This document shows positions 35,538 to 47,220 of a DNA stretch of 64,000 bases, one piece after another. Where the stretch lies: contig CM070546.1 of the NCBI GenBank assembly GCA_036346405.1, positions 101,004,826 through 101,068,825 on the forward strand. The letters are read 5' to 3'. The first letter of the stretch is position 1. Each line of letters opens with the position of its first letter. Made by a program: the position numbers and the translations under genes. Below the pieces are notes generated by a model that did not search any database, was not told the DNA's origin, and saw only the letters and a program-made list of their open reading frames with translations. Origin of the DNA: Phyllostachys edulis (Eukaryota; Streptophyta; Magnoliopsida; Poales; Poaceae).

Positions 35538-38500
35538 TGTAACATCCCGGTTTTTCTGAGTCTTTTTGAAGTTTTCAAAATAAAGAGAACCATTTGGTTT
35601 TGATGAGAGTTCAAAAGCTTAACTTGAGATTTTGGAATTAAGGTGTTTAAAATGACTAAATCAAACTTCAACTAATCCAAAGTTGGTTTCTTTTGGAGTT
35701 CGTTGGCGTTCTCTGGTGTTGTTTTTCCCTTCCTCTGTTCGCTCCATGCTTCCCTCGATCCCGCTCTTTCTCCTCCTTTCGTTTGGATCCGAGGGTCTAG
35801 ACCTCCTTTCGTTTGGATCCGAGGGTTCAGACCTCCTTTCATTTGGATCTGAGGGTCTAGACCTCCTTTCATTTGGATCCGAGGGTTCATACCTCCTTTT
35901 GTTTGGATCCGATGGTCCAGACCTCCCCCGTGTTTAGACCTCCCGTTCAGTCTAGTCCCCCCTTGTGTTTGGACCTTCCTTTCAGTCCAGACCTCCCATG
36001 TGTTTGGACCTCCCCTTTTGTCCATACCTCCCTTGTGTTTGGACCTCCCCTTCTCGTCTGCACCTCCCTTGTGTTTGGACCTCCCTTCACCCAGACCTCC
36101 CTTGTGTTTGATCTCCTTCACCTGCACCTCCCTGCTTGGACCTTCCCTTTAATCCAAACCTCCCTTGTGTTTGGATCTCCTCCTCTATCTAGACCTCCCT
36201 TGTGTTTGGACCCCCCCTCTCAGTGGAGACCTCTAGGTGATCCTGGCGACCACCCATTGGGTCAAGACCACCCTTTTGGTCTTTTTGCAAAGACCACCCC
36301 CTTGGTATTTTTGCAAAGAACACCTTCTTGGGCCGCGACCTCCCCTTGGGCCGCTACCTCCCTTTTTGTCGTTTTGTCGTGACCTCCCCTTGGGCCGCGA
36401 CCTCCCCTTTTGTCGTTTTGCCACAACCTCCCATTTTATCGTTTTGCCGGTACCTCTCATTGGTCACGTGACATCCCTTGGGTCACGACCTCCCCTTGGT
36501 CACGTGACATCCCTTAGGCCATGACCTCCCCTTTTGACCGCACGACCTCCTCTTTGGTCACGACCTCCCTTTTGACTAGCCCCACCTGTCAGCCTTGCTC
36601 ACCTTCTTCTCCTGCTCATCGTGGCGCTGCTCTCGCCAAAGTTCTCGCAAGATTAAATGTCAGCCAGATCGCATTAAATGCTATCGCCCGCAGAGCATGC
36701 CCCGCCTTATCCCTCAGCACTTTCACGCACGCCCAGACAAGGTTTCATCCTGTTGCCACCTACCCTTTGATCTCGTGTGCTTCAGAGTTTCTCAGCTGCT
36801 CTTCCCATCCTCCCCAGCTATAAAAGCCTGAGCAGCCCTCTTATATCTCCTTTAACCTTCTCCAACTTTCTTGCTCTGCTCAGGCCTACCTCCTCAGGAC
36901 CTCCTCCTTTGAGCTTTTTAGTTCCTCACTGTTGGTTTTAGTTTGGTTTGTTTGGAGTTTATTTAGATTTTTTTTTGTCTTTATTTGATTTTCTTCATTT
37001 TCACGTGTAGATTTCGACGACTCTGAGGATTCCGAGTTCTGCGAAGAAGACCCTCAAGCTTTCGAGCAAGGCAAGTTACATCCTTGATCATATTGGACCC
37101 AGTATTTCAAATTATTTAAGTTTTGTTTCAAATTATTACTACATGCTTATTTCAAATCAAGTAATTTAAATCCCTGTTTTAACTGTATAGTTATTCTTAG
37201 TTCCTTTGTACCCCCGAACTTGACTATTGATTCGATCACCCCTTGTCACCGTAGTAAGAGCTAGTTGGTACATTAGTATGAACTAGTATGTTTCAAAACT
37301 CTTTGCTTAGTCAAGCTTAGACCAAAATCTTGATTTGGGAGTTTTACTGCCAAAAGTCCAATGTTGTCTAAATGTTTTAATCCATGACATTGGGTTGTCG
37401 TGGTAGTTTGCAAATGTTTTTCAAAAACAAAGCACAAAGTAAAATTGGTTTGGACGTGGGCGAACTGGCTGTTTGGATGGGTGCATGTTCATGCACGGGA
37501 TCGAGTCATTTCTATGATCGATGCCCAGGGTTCTGTGAAAGTCGCCAAAGTCAGTTAAGGACCGGTCTTCGAGTGTATTTTGCCATGCCTCACTGTGCAA
37601 CCACATGTCTCGTATGGACGGGACCTGGCTAACTAATTTGCAATGTTCCACCGTGGTTGTTCCATCTGGTTGTGTGGGTGTCTTGACGACCTACTTTTAT
37701 TTATTCCCACCTAGCGCAAGAGGGGGCTATGAACTTGGCGAGTTTCCATCCGTCGGGGGCGAAACCTTAGTGAGGGGGGACTGTTGTAGAATGGCGTATT
37801 GTAAAGGCCTTGTCACGTGCTCTAGACCACTTACCTAAGGTAGTGAGTGGTGGTATCGACGGATGCCAAACAAACTAGAGAAGTCGTGTCTTGTGGGTAA
37901 AACTGTACACCTCTGCAGAATGTAAAACTATTCGAATAGCCGTGTCCGCGGTCAAGGACATGCTGGCAAAGCTGCTCCAAGTAAGATGTTGGTTTTGTTT
38001 TCAAAAGACTTCTTTGAAATGGTTTTGGATGTCTGTCAAAATGGGTTCAGGCAGGGAGCCTTGTGATAGGAGGGTATCCTTCACCACTTGTTGATGAATG
38101 TTATCCAACTATAAAATTGATTTAGAAAATAAATTTTAGTTATTGTATAACTGCTTTGGAACTTAATACATGTAATTGGAAAGAAACTTGGCTTTATACA
38201 AAGACATCCCTATAAGACCTCCTTTGAGATATCCTTGTATGCATGCATTCAATCTGTTACTTTGCGGGTGTGACTTACGAGCACGGTTGTTGTGCTTACT
38301 CTTGCTTGACATGTTTGAGCAGGAGAGGACATCTTCGATGAGCCAGAGGACCTCCAAGACGACTGGGCTGCAACCTCCAGACAATTACCGGTGACGAATC
38401 GTGTGGACCACTCCTCTTTTGTTCCTCTGTGTTTTGTTTGGCCGTTGTTAAGCCACCCTTGTAATCAGCTCTGTTGTTATTTTAATAAAGTTGCGTTGAT

Positions 38501-38750
38501 GGATGTTACCACTTTTGTTCACCGTGAGCTAGTCGCTGGTCCTGGGACTCGCACTGCCAGCACAGGATCTCGACCTCCTTTGGGGTGCTCCTCGATCGCC
38601 ACGACCTCCCCGAGGTCCCACAGATTGCAAGACCTCCTTCGAGTGTTCCTGTCAGCTTTCCACCTCCCTGAGGTCCGGACTATCACAGGACCTCCCTTCA
38701 GGGTGCTCTTGGGATAGGCGTCGGACCTCCCCGAGGCTCGGAATGCCACA
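35538..38750 (+). mobile_element. Solo LTR of family C, TSD TTGGG, nested in LTR D
   Basis: Runs from TGTAACATCCCGG to AATGCCACA, 3,213 bp, with TTGGG at 35533-35537 and 38751-38755. The D sequence resumes in register after the second TTGGG, which confirms the boundary. It is related to family A: same first bases, same palindromic block (37909-37965), but a different terminal part. It holds a long pyrimidine-rich minisatellite (35775-36590). Confidence 0.92.
35775..36590 (+). repeat. Minisatellite inside LTR C (30-bp period, then degenerate)
   Basis: GGATCCGAGGG or close variants occur at 35785, 35815, 35845, 35875 and 35905, a strict 30-bp period. Downstream the array decays into shorter units built on GACCTCCC and TTGTGTTTGGACC and later GACCTCCCCTTGGGCC. 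Open frames on both strands here come from the periodicity and are not genes. Confidence 0.9.
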
Positions 38751-39518
38751 TTGGGTCCCCACACTCGTGAAGTGTGGGCTTGAGGTCCCTGTGCCTGAGG
38801 GCATAGGCTTGAGTATGCATCGACGGATGCACTACTCCGCATTACAGGTAATTGCAAAAGAAGAAAGAAAGAGCATTCTTGACATATGCATTGCATACAA
38901 GCATTAGGGATTCATTTATGATTCGTTGTTGTTGTTCATAAGAAGATTTGATATCTTCATTAGCTGGGCTTGAAGTTATGTTTATTATCATTGTTGTACT
39001 TTGTTGAGTTGTGGACTCACTCTTGTTGTGCTGTTCTTTCTAGGAACCTCTCGAGGCAGCGACATGCATGGGAAGGGGTAGTCTTGGGGCACATCACACT
39101 TACACTATCCATGGCAATTAAATTAGTTCATTTAACTAAACTTCAAGTTCATGATAATTCTTTTAGTTTAGACTGTGTCCATCTTTTGTGGTGGTTGATT
39201 CGTTTGTGCTCATGGTTGAATTGTTTAAGCTTCTAAACCTCAATTATTGGTTCAATTGATTCTATTGGATTGAATAACTGGATTGATTGGATTAGACCTA
39301 CATCCTCGTAATTCTGATGATTCATAAAGCTTTAGATTTAATTGTTAAATATTTATTCCCATTGTGTAGCATAGTCTGTTGATTTGGATTTGGATGGTAA
39401 TGGGAAAGATCTATGCTTAGATTAATTATCTTTGATAGATGTCATTCTTTTTATTGGTTTTTTGTTTTTGATGCTAGATCATAATGTTTAGTAATGTGTC
39501 CTTTGGTGTTACACTTAC

Positions 39519-40020
39519 CCTTGCCTTTGGACTTAGACTTGGCATTTTGAGGAACCATCCTGATTTCTAGCCACCGGACCCTGCCACCCTCCTCGCCTCC
39601 TCTCCAAGAACCAAGAAGCAGAAGAACTGAACTCATCAAGAGTGAAGACATCATCACAAGAGTCAATAGTCATCACTTGCGTACCCATTCATGCAAAGGA
39701 GAAGGCGAGAAGCAAATCGGTCAGAGACTTTTCAGACTTCAGTTGTCATTCCACATTTACAAAGACATCCAAGACTACGCTACCGAATCAAGGGAAGGGG
39801 GAAGGGTCGCTGCTGCTGGGTCCGGCTAGGAGGGGAGGGGGTTACCTCCGCCGGGGAGGAGGCGCTGGCTCTGGGAGGAGGCGCCCCTGCTCTGGGAGGA
39901 GGGCGCTGGCTCGGGGAGGAGGCGCGTCGGGCTCGAGGAGGAGGTGACGGCGATGGGCTCAAGGGAGGAGGGGAGAGTTAGAGAAAATCATTTGAGTAGG
40001 GGCGAGGGCAAACCCTAGAG
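39519..40020. other. Unassigned stretch with G-rich minisatellite
   Basis: About 39835-39955 repeats GGGAGGAGGCGCTGGCTC-like units on the plus strand, dense enough in G runs to allow quadruplex folding. No gene recognised. Confidence 0.45.
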
Positions 40021-40029
40021 TCTGAATAT

Positions 40030-40165
40030 AAATAGGGTCAGACATCACAGACTGTTCTAAAGTAGAACCATCTGTGATAAATTCACATCGCGGACAGTTC
40101 CAATAAATAACCGTCTGTGATAATATACATCACAGACGGTTCTAAAGTAGAACCGTTTGTGATAA
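40030..40165. repeat. CACTA-like subterminal repeats (middle block)
   Basis: Three units of a TCACAGAC-GTTCTAAAGTAGAACC-TCTGTGAT hairpin type at about 40044-40160. Same core as the blocks at 33.1 and 45.5 kb. Confidence 0.6.
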
Positions 40166-40636
40166 AAACAGAACCACTTTTCTTGAAGAGATATGAAAAG
40201 GAACGTCAACCGTCTTCAAGATGAACAATTCCCGAAGAGACGGTGACGCTTTGATTTTCCAACGAAGTCGATAGCCTATAAATAACCATCAGAAGGGCAG
40301 AATTTACGCACATATCACTTTCCATCTTTCCTACTTCTACTTCATTTTAAAGTTCTTATCTCCAAACCTCTCAAGTCTGAATAGATTTATTTATAAGAAA
40401 TAATCGGTCCTTAGAGTTTTTCCACTATGGTTAAGATCGTGGAAAAGATACATTCCACTGAACAAATTGACTTTTCAACCACCTTTCGACCTCAATGGAA
40501 AAGGTAGAATCCATGGATCATGACTTCAAGATGGTCGAAAAGTCAATTTAGTCTATGGATTGAAGTCTTCAAGAAATTAGTGATCCTCTGATGGCTGAAA
40601 GTATATATAATCGATGTTTATGAGATAATTGTTGAC

Positions 40637-40802
40637 ATATTAGTAAAGCATTAGTTTGAGCTCAAAGTCTGATTTGCAGTTGTCATATTTAATTAGTGAA
40701 GAAATTACATGTTTATATGTCAATTTTGTCATTTAAATGCTGCTGAAAATATGCTTTAACTATGATTATTACTGCTGAAATTATATCTGAATATTTTCTA
40801 GA
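40637..40802 (+). mobile_element. Fragment of a family-B LTR
   Basis: Resembles the last 300 or so bases of LTR B2 in the same order (TTTGAGCTCAA, ATTACATGTTTATAT, TATGATTATTACTGCTGAAA). It lacks both termini, so it is a truncated copy. Confidence 0.6.
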
Positions 40803-41069
40803 ACAACTAATGTTATGACAAGTAGTTCAATACCTATGCAAAGAACTTGGCGTACTCAAGCCTAATCCTACAACCATCGCTACAGAAGATAACGTAGTCG
40901 CCCCACCCTTCCATCACGCTGCAGCCGGTGCTCGTGCACCAGTGGCCATCCTCTGGCGGCGCCAACTCCCGACCCTACGGCACGGCCATCTTCTTCCACG
41001 TTGCCTCGGATCAAGGTCTCAATGAGCCTCCCACCGCCGCACTCCCGAGGGCTTGGTCCTCTTGGCCGC

Positions 41070-44000
41070 TCAAGACCATACATCCGGCTCGCCCTCGACC
41101 TGACTAATGTAGTGCTTCCCAACGTCGTGCGCCTCACCGGATGTGTAGAGGAGGAGGCCGAGCACATAGGCCGCGGCCTTGTGGCCAGCGATGGCTACCC
41201 GGTCGAGGCACACGAGGCCTCGCTGCATATGCTGGTGCGCGAAGATGAGCGTGAGGCCAACAAAGAAGCAAGCCTCCGGGTTGCCGACGTCGGCCAGGTG
41301 GTTGATGATGGCAAGGTAACATCCCAATTTTCTGAGCTTTAAAAATATTTTTGATTAGTTAGTAGTTGAAAAATTCACTCTTGAGATTTATTTGAATTTT
41401 ATAACAAGCTTAATATGGACTTTCAATATCAAAACCATTTAATATGATTAAAGTCAACATCAACTATTGTTAAAACTATTTTATTTGGATTCTATGTGCT
41501 TGGATATAATTTTTAGATTTTTCTAGAATTTTTTCGAGTTTAATTGCTATTTTTCTAATTGCCATTTGCATTTTCTACTATTTCTAAAATACAAAACCTA
41601 TTGATAATCTCAGAAATTCGATCGTGCCAAATCCCTTCCGACCCAGTCCCTCTTTTCGCGTGTGGCCCGCCTCCAGGCCCAATTCCACGTGTGCGCTTAG
41701 CCCAGTCCCACACCGCCTCCTCTCGTTGCCCAGTGGGTTTGCCCTGTCAGCTTCGCGTCCGCGCCGAACCCTAGCACCCGAGTCCGCTTGTCATTGTCTT
41801 CGCCGCCACTCAGCCGCGTTCACCCGGGACTGTAGCTCCACCACCTTTCTATTTTGGAGTCCGTGTCGGGCACGCCTCCTGGGGCTATTTAAAGGCCCAA
41901 GGACCCTCGAGAGGGGCACCCCGAGTCGCCCAAATTTCAAAACCCTAGTAATCGCTGCGTTTCATCACAGAGCGCCATGCCATCGTCCTCGTCTTCAATG
42001 CCGGCCAAAGGACCTCATCATCACCGCCGTCGTTCTAGTCGTTCTCATCGCTGTTGGACGCCACCTTCGAAATCGTTGTGCCACTCGCATCTCAAAGCCG
42101 CCGTCGCCTTCGTCGGAGGACCCCTCTAGCACCATCACCGTCGAGCCCGAGATGCAAACTCTGCTTTGACCTCGCCGCCGGCCATCCTTGTGACCCCTGT
42201 GCACCCGTGAGTATACCGGCGAGTTCGCTGTCGCACCCTCTACCCAATGTGCATCACCATCCACTCCGCCGTGGCTACTATCACCGGTGACCATGTGAAC
42301 CCAAGACCTCACCGTTGGTTGTCAACGTGTCCGTCCACGTCAGCCGCCACCTCATCTCTATGCGTGTGTGTCGCCTACGTGGCGCCCACGTGTCTTCCGT
42401 GTCAGCGCTTGCGTGAGCACCCGCGTGCCACCTCGTAACCCTAACCCTAGATCAATTTTGAATAGATCTATTCCATGGTGCACCGAGCCACTTCCATGTG
42501 GGACCCCCATGTCAGATGCACTGTTCAATAGACTCGTGCACCCGTAGACCAGTAGCCAACCTCGTGGACCTGGTCCATGGACCGAGGGCCCACATGTCAG
42601 TGTCAGAACCTTTTCTTGGATTTATTTTAGTTTGGAAAATCCCAGGGCTGACATCATGTTGATGTCATATTCTGATTTTTTTTCAATAGAAAAGTAATTC
42701 GGAAATTCCAGTAAATCCCTTTTTAGGTATTTCTTTAGGGTTTGAACTTCCAAAGACCTTATCTTCTTCATCCGAACTCTGATTGAGCCCATTCAAATTT
42801 CTAAATTCATCTAAATTTAAGATCTATTTATCTAAGATTTTTATTTAATTTTTGGAGTTTGTTTTATCTCTATTATTTATTTATTTTGTTTATTTTCTTC
42901 GTTTGCGAGTAGACGTTGATTCTTTGGAGAATTTTGAAGAAGAAGGAGCACATCAAGATCAAGACCAGTGCCCAGATCTATTTCAAGGCATGTTGTACCT
43001 TTGATCATGTTGAACCCAGTTTTAAAAATTACTTTGATTCAAATTAATGCATTTACTTTAAGTATTTATTTAAATATTTTGGGTTTAGTTATTAATCCAA
43101 ATTCTTTATATTCACCTTGTTTATTGTTATGTCATAATTATTTGTCACCCTAGATTGGTTCATTATTTAGTTGGTATTATCGTAGCACCAACATGGGTTG
43201 GTTAGATATGAGTAGGTTGCTTAGCCATTCCACGAGTCATCATTTCATGTAAGTTGCAAATATGAATCTGACTAAGTGAATATGGAACTTTGTGATAAAA
43301 TTGTATGCACTGTGTGCTATTACTCGTTGATGGTATGCGTTGCACTTAACCAACAGGGTGAAAAAAGATTTAGACTGAGGCAAGTGGTAGATACTATGTG
43401 ATATGGTGGAGCTTTGTGAATGAGAATGATAATCTTTATGGTATAGTTAGAAATTGAAAGTCTTGCATTAGTCAATTAAGGGCTTAACTTTGTGCGCCAT
43501 TGAACTGAGCCACAACTGTACGAGCACATACCTGGTATGGGACGAGCCTAAGTTAGTAAGTTATAGAGTCTCGACATTGACTACTCAGGTTGTAGGTTAG
43601 GTGCTCAGTGATGGGTGGAGGTGTGGACTACCAGGTAGATCACATCGCGGGACAGTTCGCCGCTTTCCCTGTCCAACGGTGTGCGATGGACTAATTTCGT
43701 CAGTGGGCGTTAGTTTCGTCAATAAAACACATTGGGAGTGTCAACGCTTGAGATGAAATTTCTGAAAGATTTTATTATGATTAGTGCTTGCAACACTGAT
43801 TATATCATGTGGGTCAAGTGTACAACCTCTGCAGAGTATTAAACAATCTATATGAATGGCCGCGTCCGCGGTCATGGACATGCTCATGGATTTCACACGA
43901 GGGTTAGATTTTTATAAAAACAATTGGGAAGAGAGCTGTGTGATCTAAGTCATATGGCTGTGTGAATAATTTGATTAGACTTTGTGGAAACAATTGTTAA

Positions 44001-45279
44001 ATTAATATGGTCTATTTTTTAAATTATGTTTTAATCTATTATTCGTATTCATTTGCGAATATTGCATTTCTGCAAAAGAACCACAGAAGCCATTTCCTTT
44101 AGAATGAGTCATCATGTATACATTGCATTCTGTGGTATGACTTGCGAGTACGGTTGTATACTCATGCTTGCTATAATCAATCAACAGAAGTGGAGGAGTC
44201 TTCACTTGCTTTTAAGAAGGATTTCTACGAAGGTGTTGATCGCTAAGTCTTGATCCCAGTCGGTTGTCTATGACGAGTCGATGGGTTCCTGCTGGAGTTA
44301 TTTATTCCGTAGCTGCTTATTTCATTATTGTCAGCCCTGCGAGGCTTAATAAATGTAAACTCGATCATAAGGTCAAAACGGCTATTTGTTATTCAAATTA
44401 CTCATTTATTCTATTATTTCGTGTTGTGTGGATCAATATTCACCTGTGTAGACAATGTGTGCACTAGAGTGATCCTGAACTAGTGCATTATACACAGAGG
44501 GTCCAGAATTATATTTTTGGGTCCCGACACGCTCGTTGTCCGACCACTTCATCGCCTCTTCCCGCTCCAGTGCCATGTGCCTCCCCACGGCGCGCTCCTT
44601 GGACGCCTTGTATATGGCCTTGCAACTAAAATTCAAGACGACAGAATTTTAATACAAGAATTACTCCATAAGAGAAAATTAAAAGGCCAAATTAAGGTCG
44701 TTGTTATAGTCAGAAAGGTGATATGTTTGATAAAAAAAAGAGCCAGAATAGATGTTTCTGTCGAAACTAAATTTGTCGATATTTCAGAAAGAACAAACAC
44801 AACCGAGACTTTCTCCTTCAGTTCAAAACTGGATATTGGACACAAAACGAAATGAACATGAGATTATTTTGTGCCATATCAACTGATACGACTTTTTGAT
44901 TTTTCTCCTTTTTATAGATTTTCAGAGGAATTACAATCAGGTTCTCTATCGGTCTCTGAAACTGAAACGAACACCTGAACCTTTCTGGCAGCTAGGATGA
45001 TACGCTATAGTATCATCTTCAAAAACTGACTCTGAATAAAAATAGAACAGAATACTGATTCCTTTCAGACCTATCAAAAACAAAATAACAGAATACGTAC
45101 ATGGCTCGTAGGCTGCAGAGGTTAGCCATGGGTTGAGGAGAGCTCACGGCCACGAGACCGACAATGTGGACGACGACATCGTGAGGAAGAGTGACGACGA
45201 CCTCCTCACCTTGGTCCTCACCGTCATGCTCCGCGTGCTCACCATGGTGTACGTATTCAGTACCGTGCGTGCTCACCAT
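41070..45279 (-). pseudogene. F-box gene split by LTR A4
   Basis: Exon 1 (45279-45101) carries the F-box: TLPHDVVVHIVGLVAVSSPQ then MANLCSLRA. A GTACGT donor follows and a 475-bp intron ends TTTTAG. Exon 2 resumes in frame (CKAIYKASKERAVGRHMALE, EEAMKWSDNERV, 44625-44530). LTR A4 then intervenes, and coding resumes at 41314 with IINHLADVGNPEACFFVGL, AGHKAAAYVLGLLLY, AHDVGKHYISQVEG, stopping at 41070. The order matches a grass F-box family with a Sel1-like C-terminal part; such proteins link to SKP1 in ubiquitin ligases. The usual Cys-rich tail may survive out of frame at about 40900-41000. The 5' end and all splice sites look usable, so loss may be recent. Confidence 0.85.
41315..44529 (+). 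mobile_element. LTR of gypsy family A (copy A4) inside the F-box gene
   Basis: Begins GGTAACATCCC (first base T changed to G) and ends GGGTCCCGACA, 3,215 bp. TATA-like CTATTTAAAGG at about 41885. The family block is at 43826-43883. Flanks are GGCAA and CGCTC, not a TSD, although the coding sequence on both sides belongs to the same F-box exon. No internal retrotransposon sequence remains. Confidence 0.88.
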
Positions 45280-45304
45280 GGCGTGCGATGATCATTCTTA
45301 TAAA

Positions 45305-45430
45305 ACGTCAAAGAGATGCATCGTAACGTTAGTGTGCGAGACGAAGAGACGCATCGTAATCTCGGCGCGTGAGACGAAGAGACGCATCGTAATCTCGGTG
45401 CACTAGACGAAGAGACGCATCGTGCGGGAG
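45305..45430 (-). repeat. 33-bp minisatellite (four units)
   Basis: Units begin at 45305, 45338, 45371 and 45404 and share AGACGAAGAGACGCATCGTA. Being a multiple of three it gives an 11-residue repeat (RCVSSS.APRL) on the minus strand, just upstream of the F-box exon. Confidence 0.85.
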
Positions 45431-45434
45431 CCGG

Positions 45435-45670
45435 AGCATTGAACATATCACAGACGGTTCCAACCACAAACCATCTGTGATGTGTGCAATTATCAGAGAC
45501 GGTTATTATTAAAAATCGTCTGTGATAATTACGTATCACAGACGATTCTATCCATCACTAGTAACATAGACGGTCGCGATTGTAAAACTGTCTGTGATAA
45601 TTACAACACTGACGGTTTCTGGGGAACCGTTTGTGAAGAAGCATTCAGTATAGCCTCTTTTGTAGTAGTG
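45435..45670. mobile_element. CACTA transposon right end
   Basis: The reverse complement begins CACTACTACAAAAGAGGC, the canonical CACTA terminus, at 45670. Subterminal hairpin motifs (ATCACAGACGGTT, AAAATCGTCTGTGAT) fill 45445-45640. No transposase is present nearby. Immediate right flank is CTA. The matching left end was not securely found. Confidence 0.75.
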
Positions 45671-46400
45671 CTACGAGCCATTTCGTTGGGTGCGAGTCGT
45701 CCTAGGCTCTAGCTCTGGCTTGGGGTGGCCGAAGGGATGGTGGCAACAGCACGACTTCGGGCCTCCGGAGCCACAAGAGATGGAAGGGGAGAGAGAGAGA
45801 AGGAAGAGAGGGGGATAAGGGAGCTTGAATCTCATAGCGTGTTGGACGGTGAGTGCATGTAACCATATGCACTTGTGGGAAATTTACGCTCGATATGCAT
45901 ACATATATTTGTACGTTTGTCTTTTTTTTTCATAGCTTTTTTTGTTAAAAAAAGTTTGTGTGCTAGCAACGTGCCACCGGCTTGATATGTCAAGGTAAGA
46001 ATAGATGGATCGTAAGGAGACATTTAGTGCAAACCATGATTTTTACTGTGAACATAGAATCAATTAAGTTTCTCTATTTAAAATTCCAGATCAAATTCGA
46101 TTTATGTATTGTAAGGAAGTGTGGTTTTGATAGATTTACTTTTTTTAGATCGAGTGCACGCATTCTAAAACGATATCTAAAAATAAATGGGGAATAGTTG
46201 TCAGCTCCGTGTAGAAGTAATAAAAGGATGTAACCAATATATCTCGATGATTATCTAGAGAAATATATCAGCCGAAAAACTTTAAATTTTCTAACTTAAG
46301 ATAAGATGTTTAGCTATTAAAATTTGTTGCTTTATATTGTATATTTGTTGTCTAGGCTATATATCGTATCAAATTATTGTTTGCATATTTATATCAAACA
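45671..46400. other. Unassigned AT-rich spacer
   Basis: Nothing recognised apart from a purine-rich GAGAGAGA stretch at about 45790-45815. Confidence 0.35.
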
Positions 46401-46401
46401 A

Positions 46402-46450
46402 CTAGCAAGGTGATCCGCACCTTTGTGCAGGCATCATCATTATAGAATGG
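46402..46450 (-). mobile_element. Possible Helitron 3' end
   Basis: The minus strand reads CCTGCACAAAGGTGCGGATC then ACCTTGCTAG with T after it, like grass Helitron 3' termini: a small GC hairpin, a few bases, CTAG, insertion before T. If right, the element extends to higher coordinates and carries the minus-strand YUCCA and callose synthase pieces. The 5' end (TC) was not located. Confidence 0.45.
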
Positions 46451-46614
46451 TAAGGCATAGTAATTGTGCATAAATATTATTACTAATTTTCAATCACACT
46501 AATGTAGATGTATTCCATACATTTCTTTTCTATTTAACCCTAGATGTCTTGTCTACGTGTGTTTCGTATTGTCAAAAGACACTATTTTTCGATACAACTT
46601 TTTTCTTCTTCTTG

Positions 46615-46860
46615 TTGATTGGGCGATAGCTTCCTGGTGGAGATGTGTGGGAACGCTCTACCCTTCTAGGTTTGATCCCTAGATTGACCAAGTGTGTCTC
46701 GCCTAAATAATTTGGGTACGCACGCATGCGCGAGCACCTATCTTTCAGTGACATCTTAGGGCTTTCAAATTTTCTTGTGTGTAGAGGACACACACGAATA
46801 TGTGTGCATGCATGTGGTGTGTGTCCGCCTTGTATCCTCTTAAAAAATTCTTTTATTTAT
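46615..46860 (+). repeat. Possible SINE-like segment
   Basis: GGTTTGATCCC at about 46670 resembles a polymerase III B box, and the stretch ends in a T/A-rich tail near 46850-46880. The A box is unclear. Confidence 0.25.
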
Positions 46861-46974
46861 TTTTATTTTTATTTTTGTTACAAAAACTCTTCCGTATTTG
46901 CACTTGGAAAGACGGTGGAGTGAGATGTATCCTTGGCTGAAAGCACCTTCCACAGGGAAGAATATCAACATCCA

Positions 46975-47149
46975 CAGTGGCGGAGCCACCTCCCAACGAC
47001 CCTGGACGGCTGCACGGGCTCGCAGGCAAACCGCCAGTGGAACTTCTCTACCGTCGAAGGGGTTGAGGGCGGTGTTTCACTGTTTCCTGGGCAAATGCTC
47101 CTCGTAGTTAGACTAGCCCAGACTCCAAAAATGTCTAGCTCTGCCACTT
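46975..47149. mobile_element. hAT-type MITE (175 bp)
   Basis: Begins CAGTGGCGGAGCCA and ends TAGCTCTGCCACTT, an inverted pair typical of a widespread grass hAT MITE family. The 8-bp flanks AACATCCA and ATCATCTA match at 6 of 8 positions, fitting an old TSD. Confidence 0.75.
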
Positions 47150-47220
47150 ATCATCTATCGTGTACTCATTTATGGTACTAAGCAGCAAGGCGCACTACGC
47201 CGTGCCGCTGTTTTGTTTGT

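Larger units (their letters stand above)
33826..39513 (+). mobile_element. Solo LTR of family D, TSD CTTAC, split by solo LTR C
   Basis: Starts TGTAATACC and ends GGTGTTACA, flanked by CTTAC at 33821-33825 and at 39514-39518. Without the inserted LTR C and its TSD copy it is about 2.47 kb. Near the insertion site it carries four hairpin-forming units of about 30 bp (for example CCCCGTCATGTATTGGACGGG and CCCACACTCGTGAAGTGTGGG). The perfect TSD supports LTR-LTR recombination. It lies within the CACTA-like region. Confidence 0.9.

Noticed and set aside
35672..36127. 151-codon repetitive frame (minus)
   Set aside because: The frame comes from the 30-bp tandem array in LTR C; no initiation context or domain.
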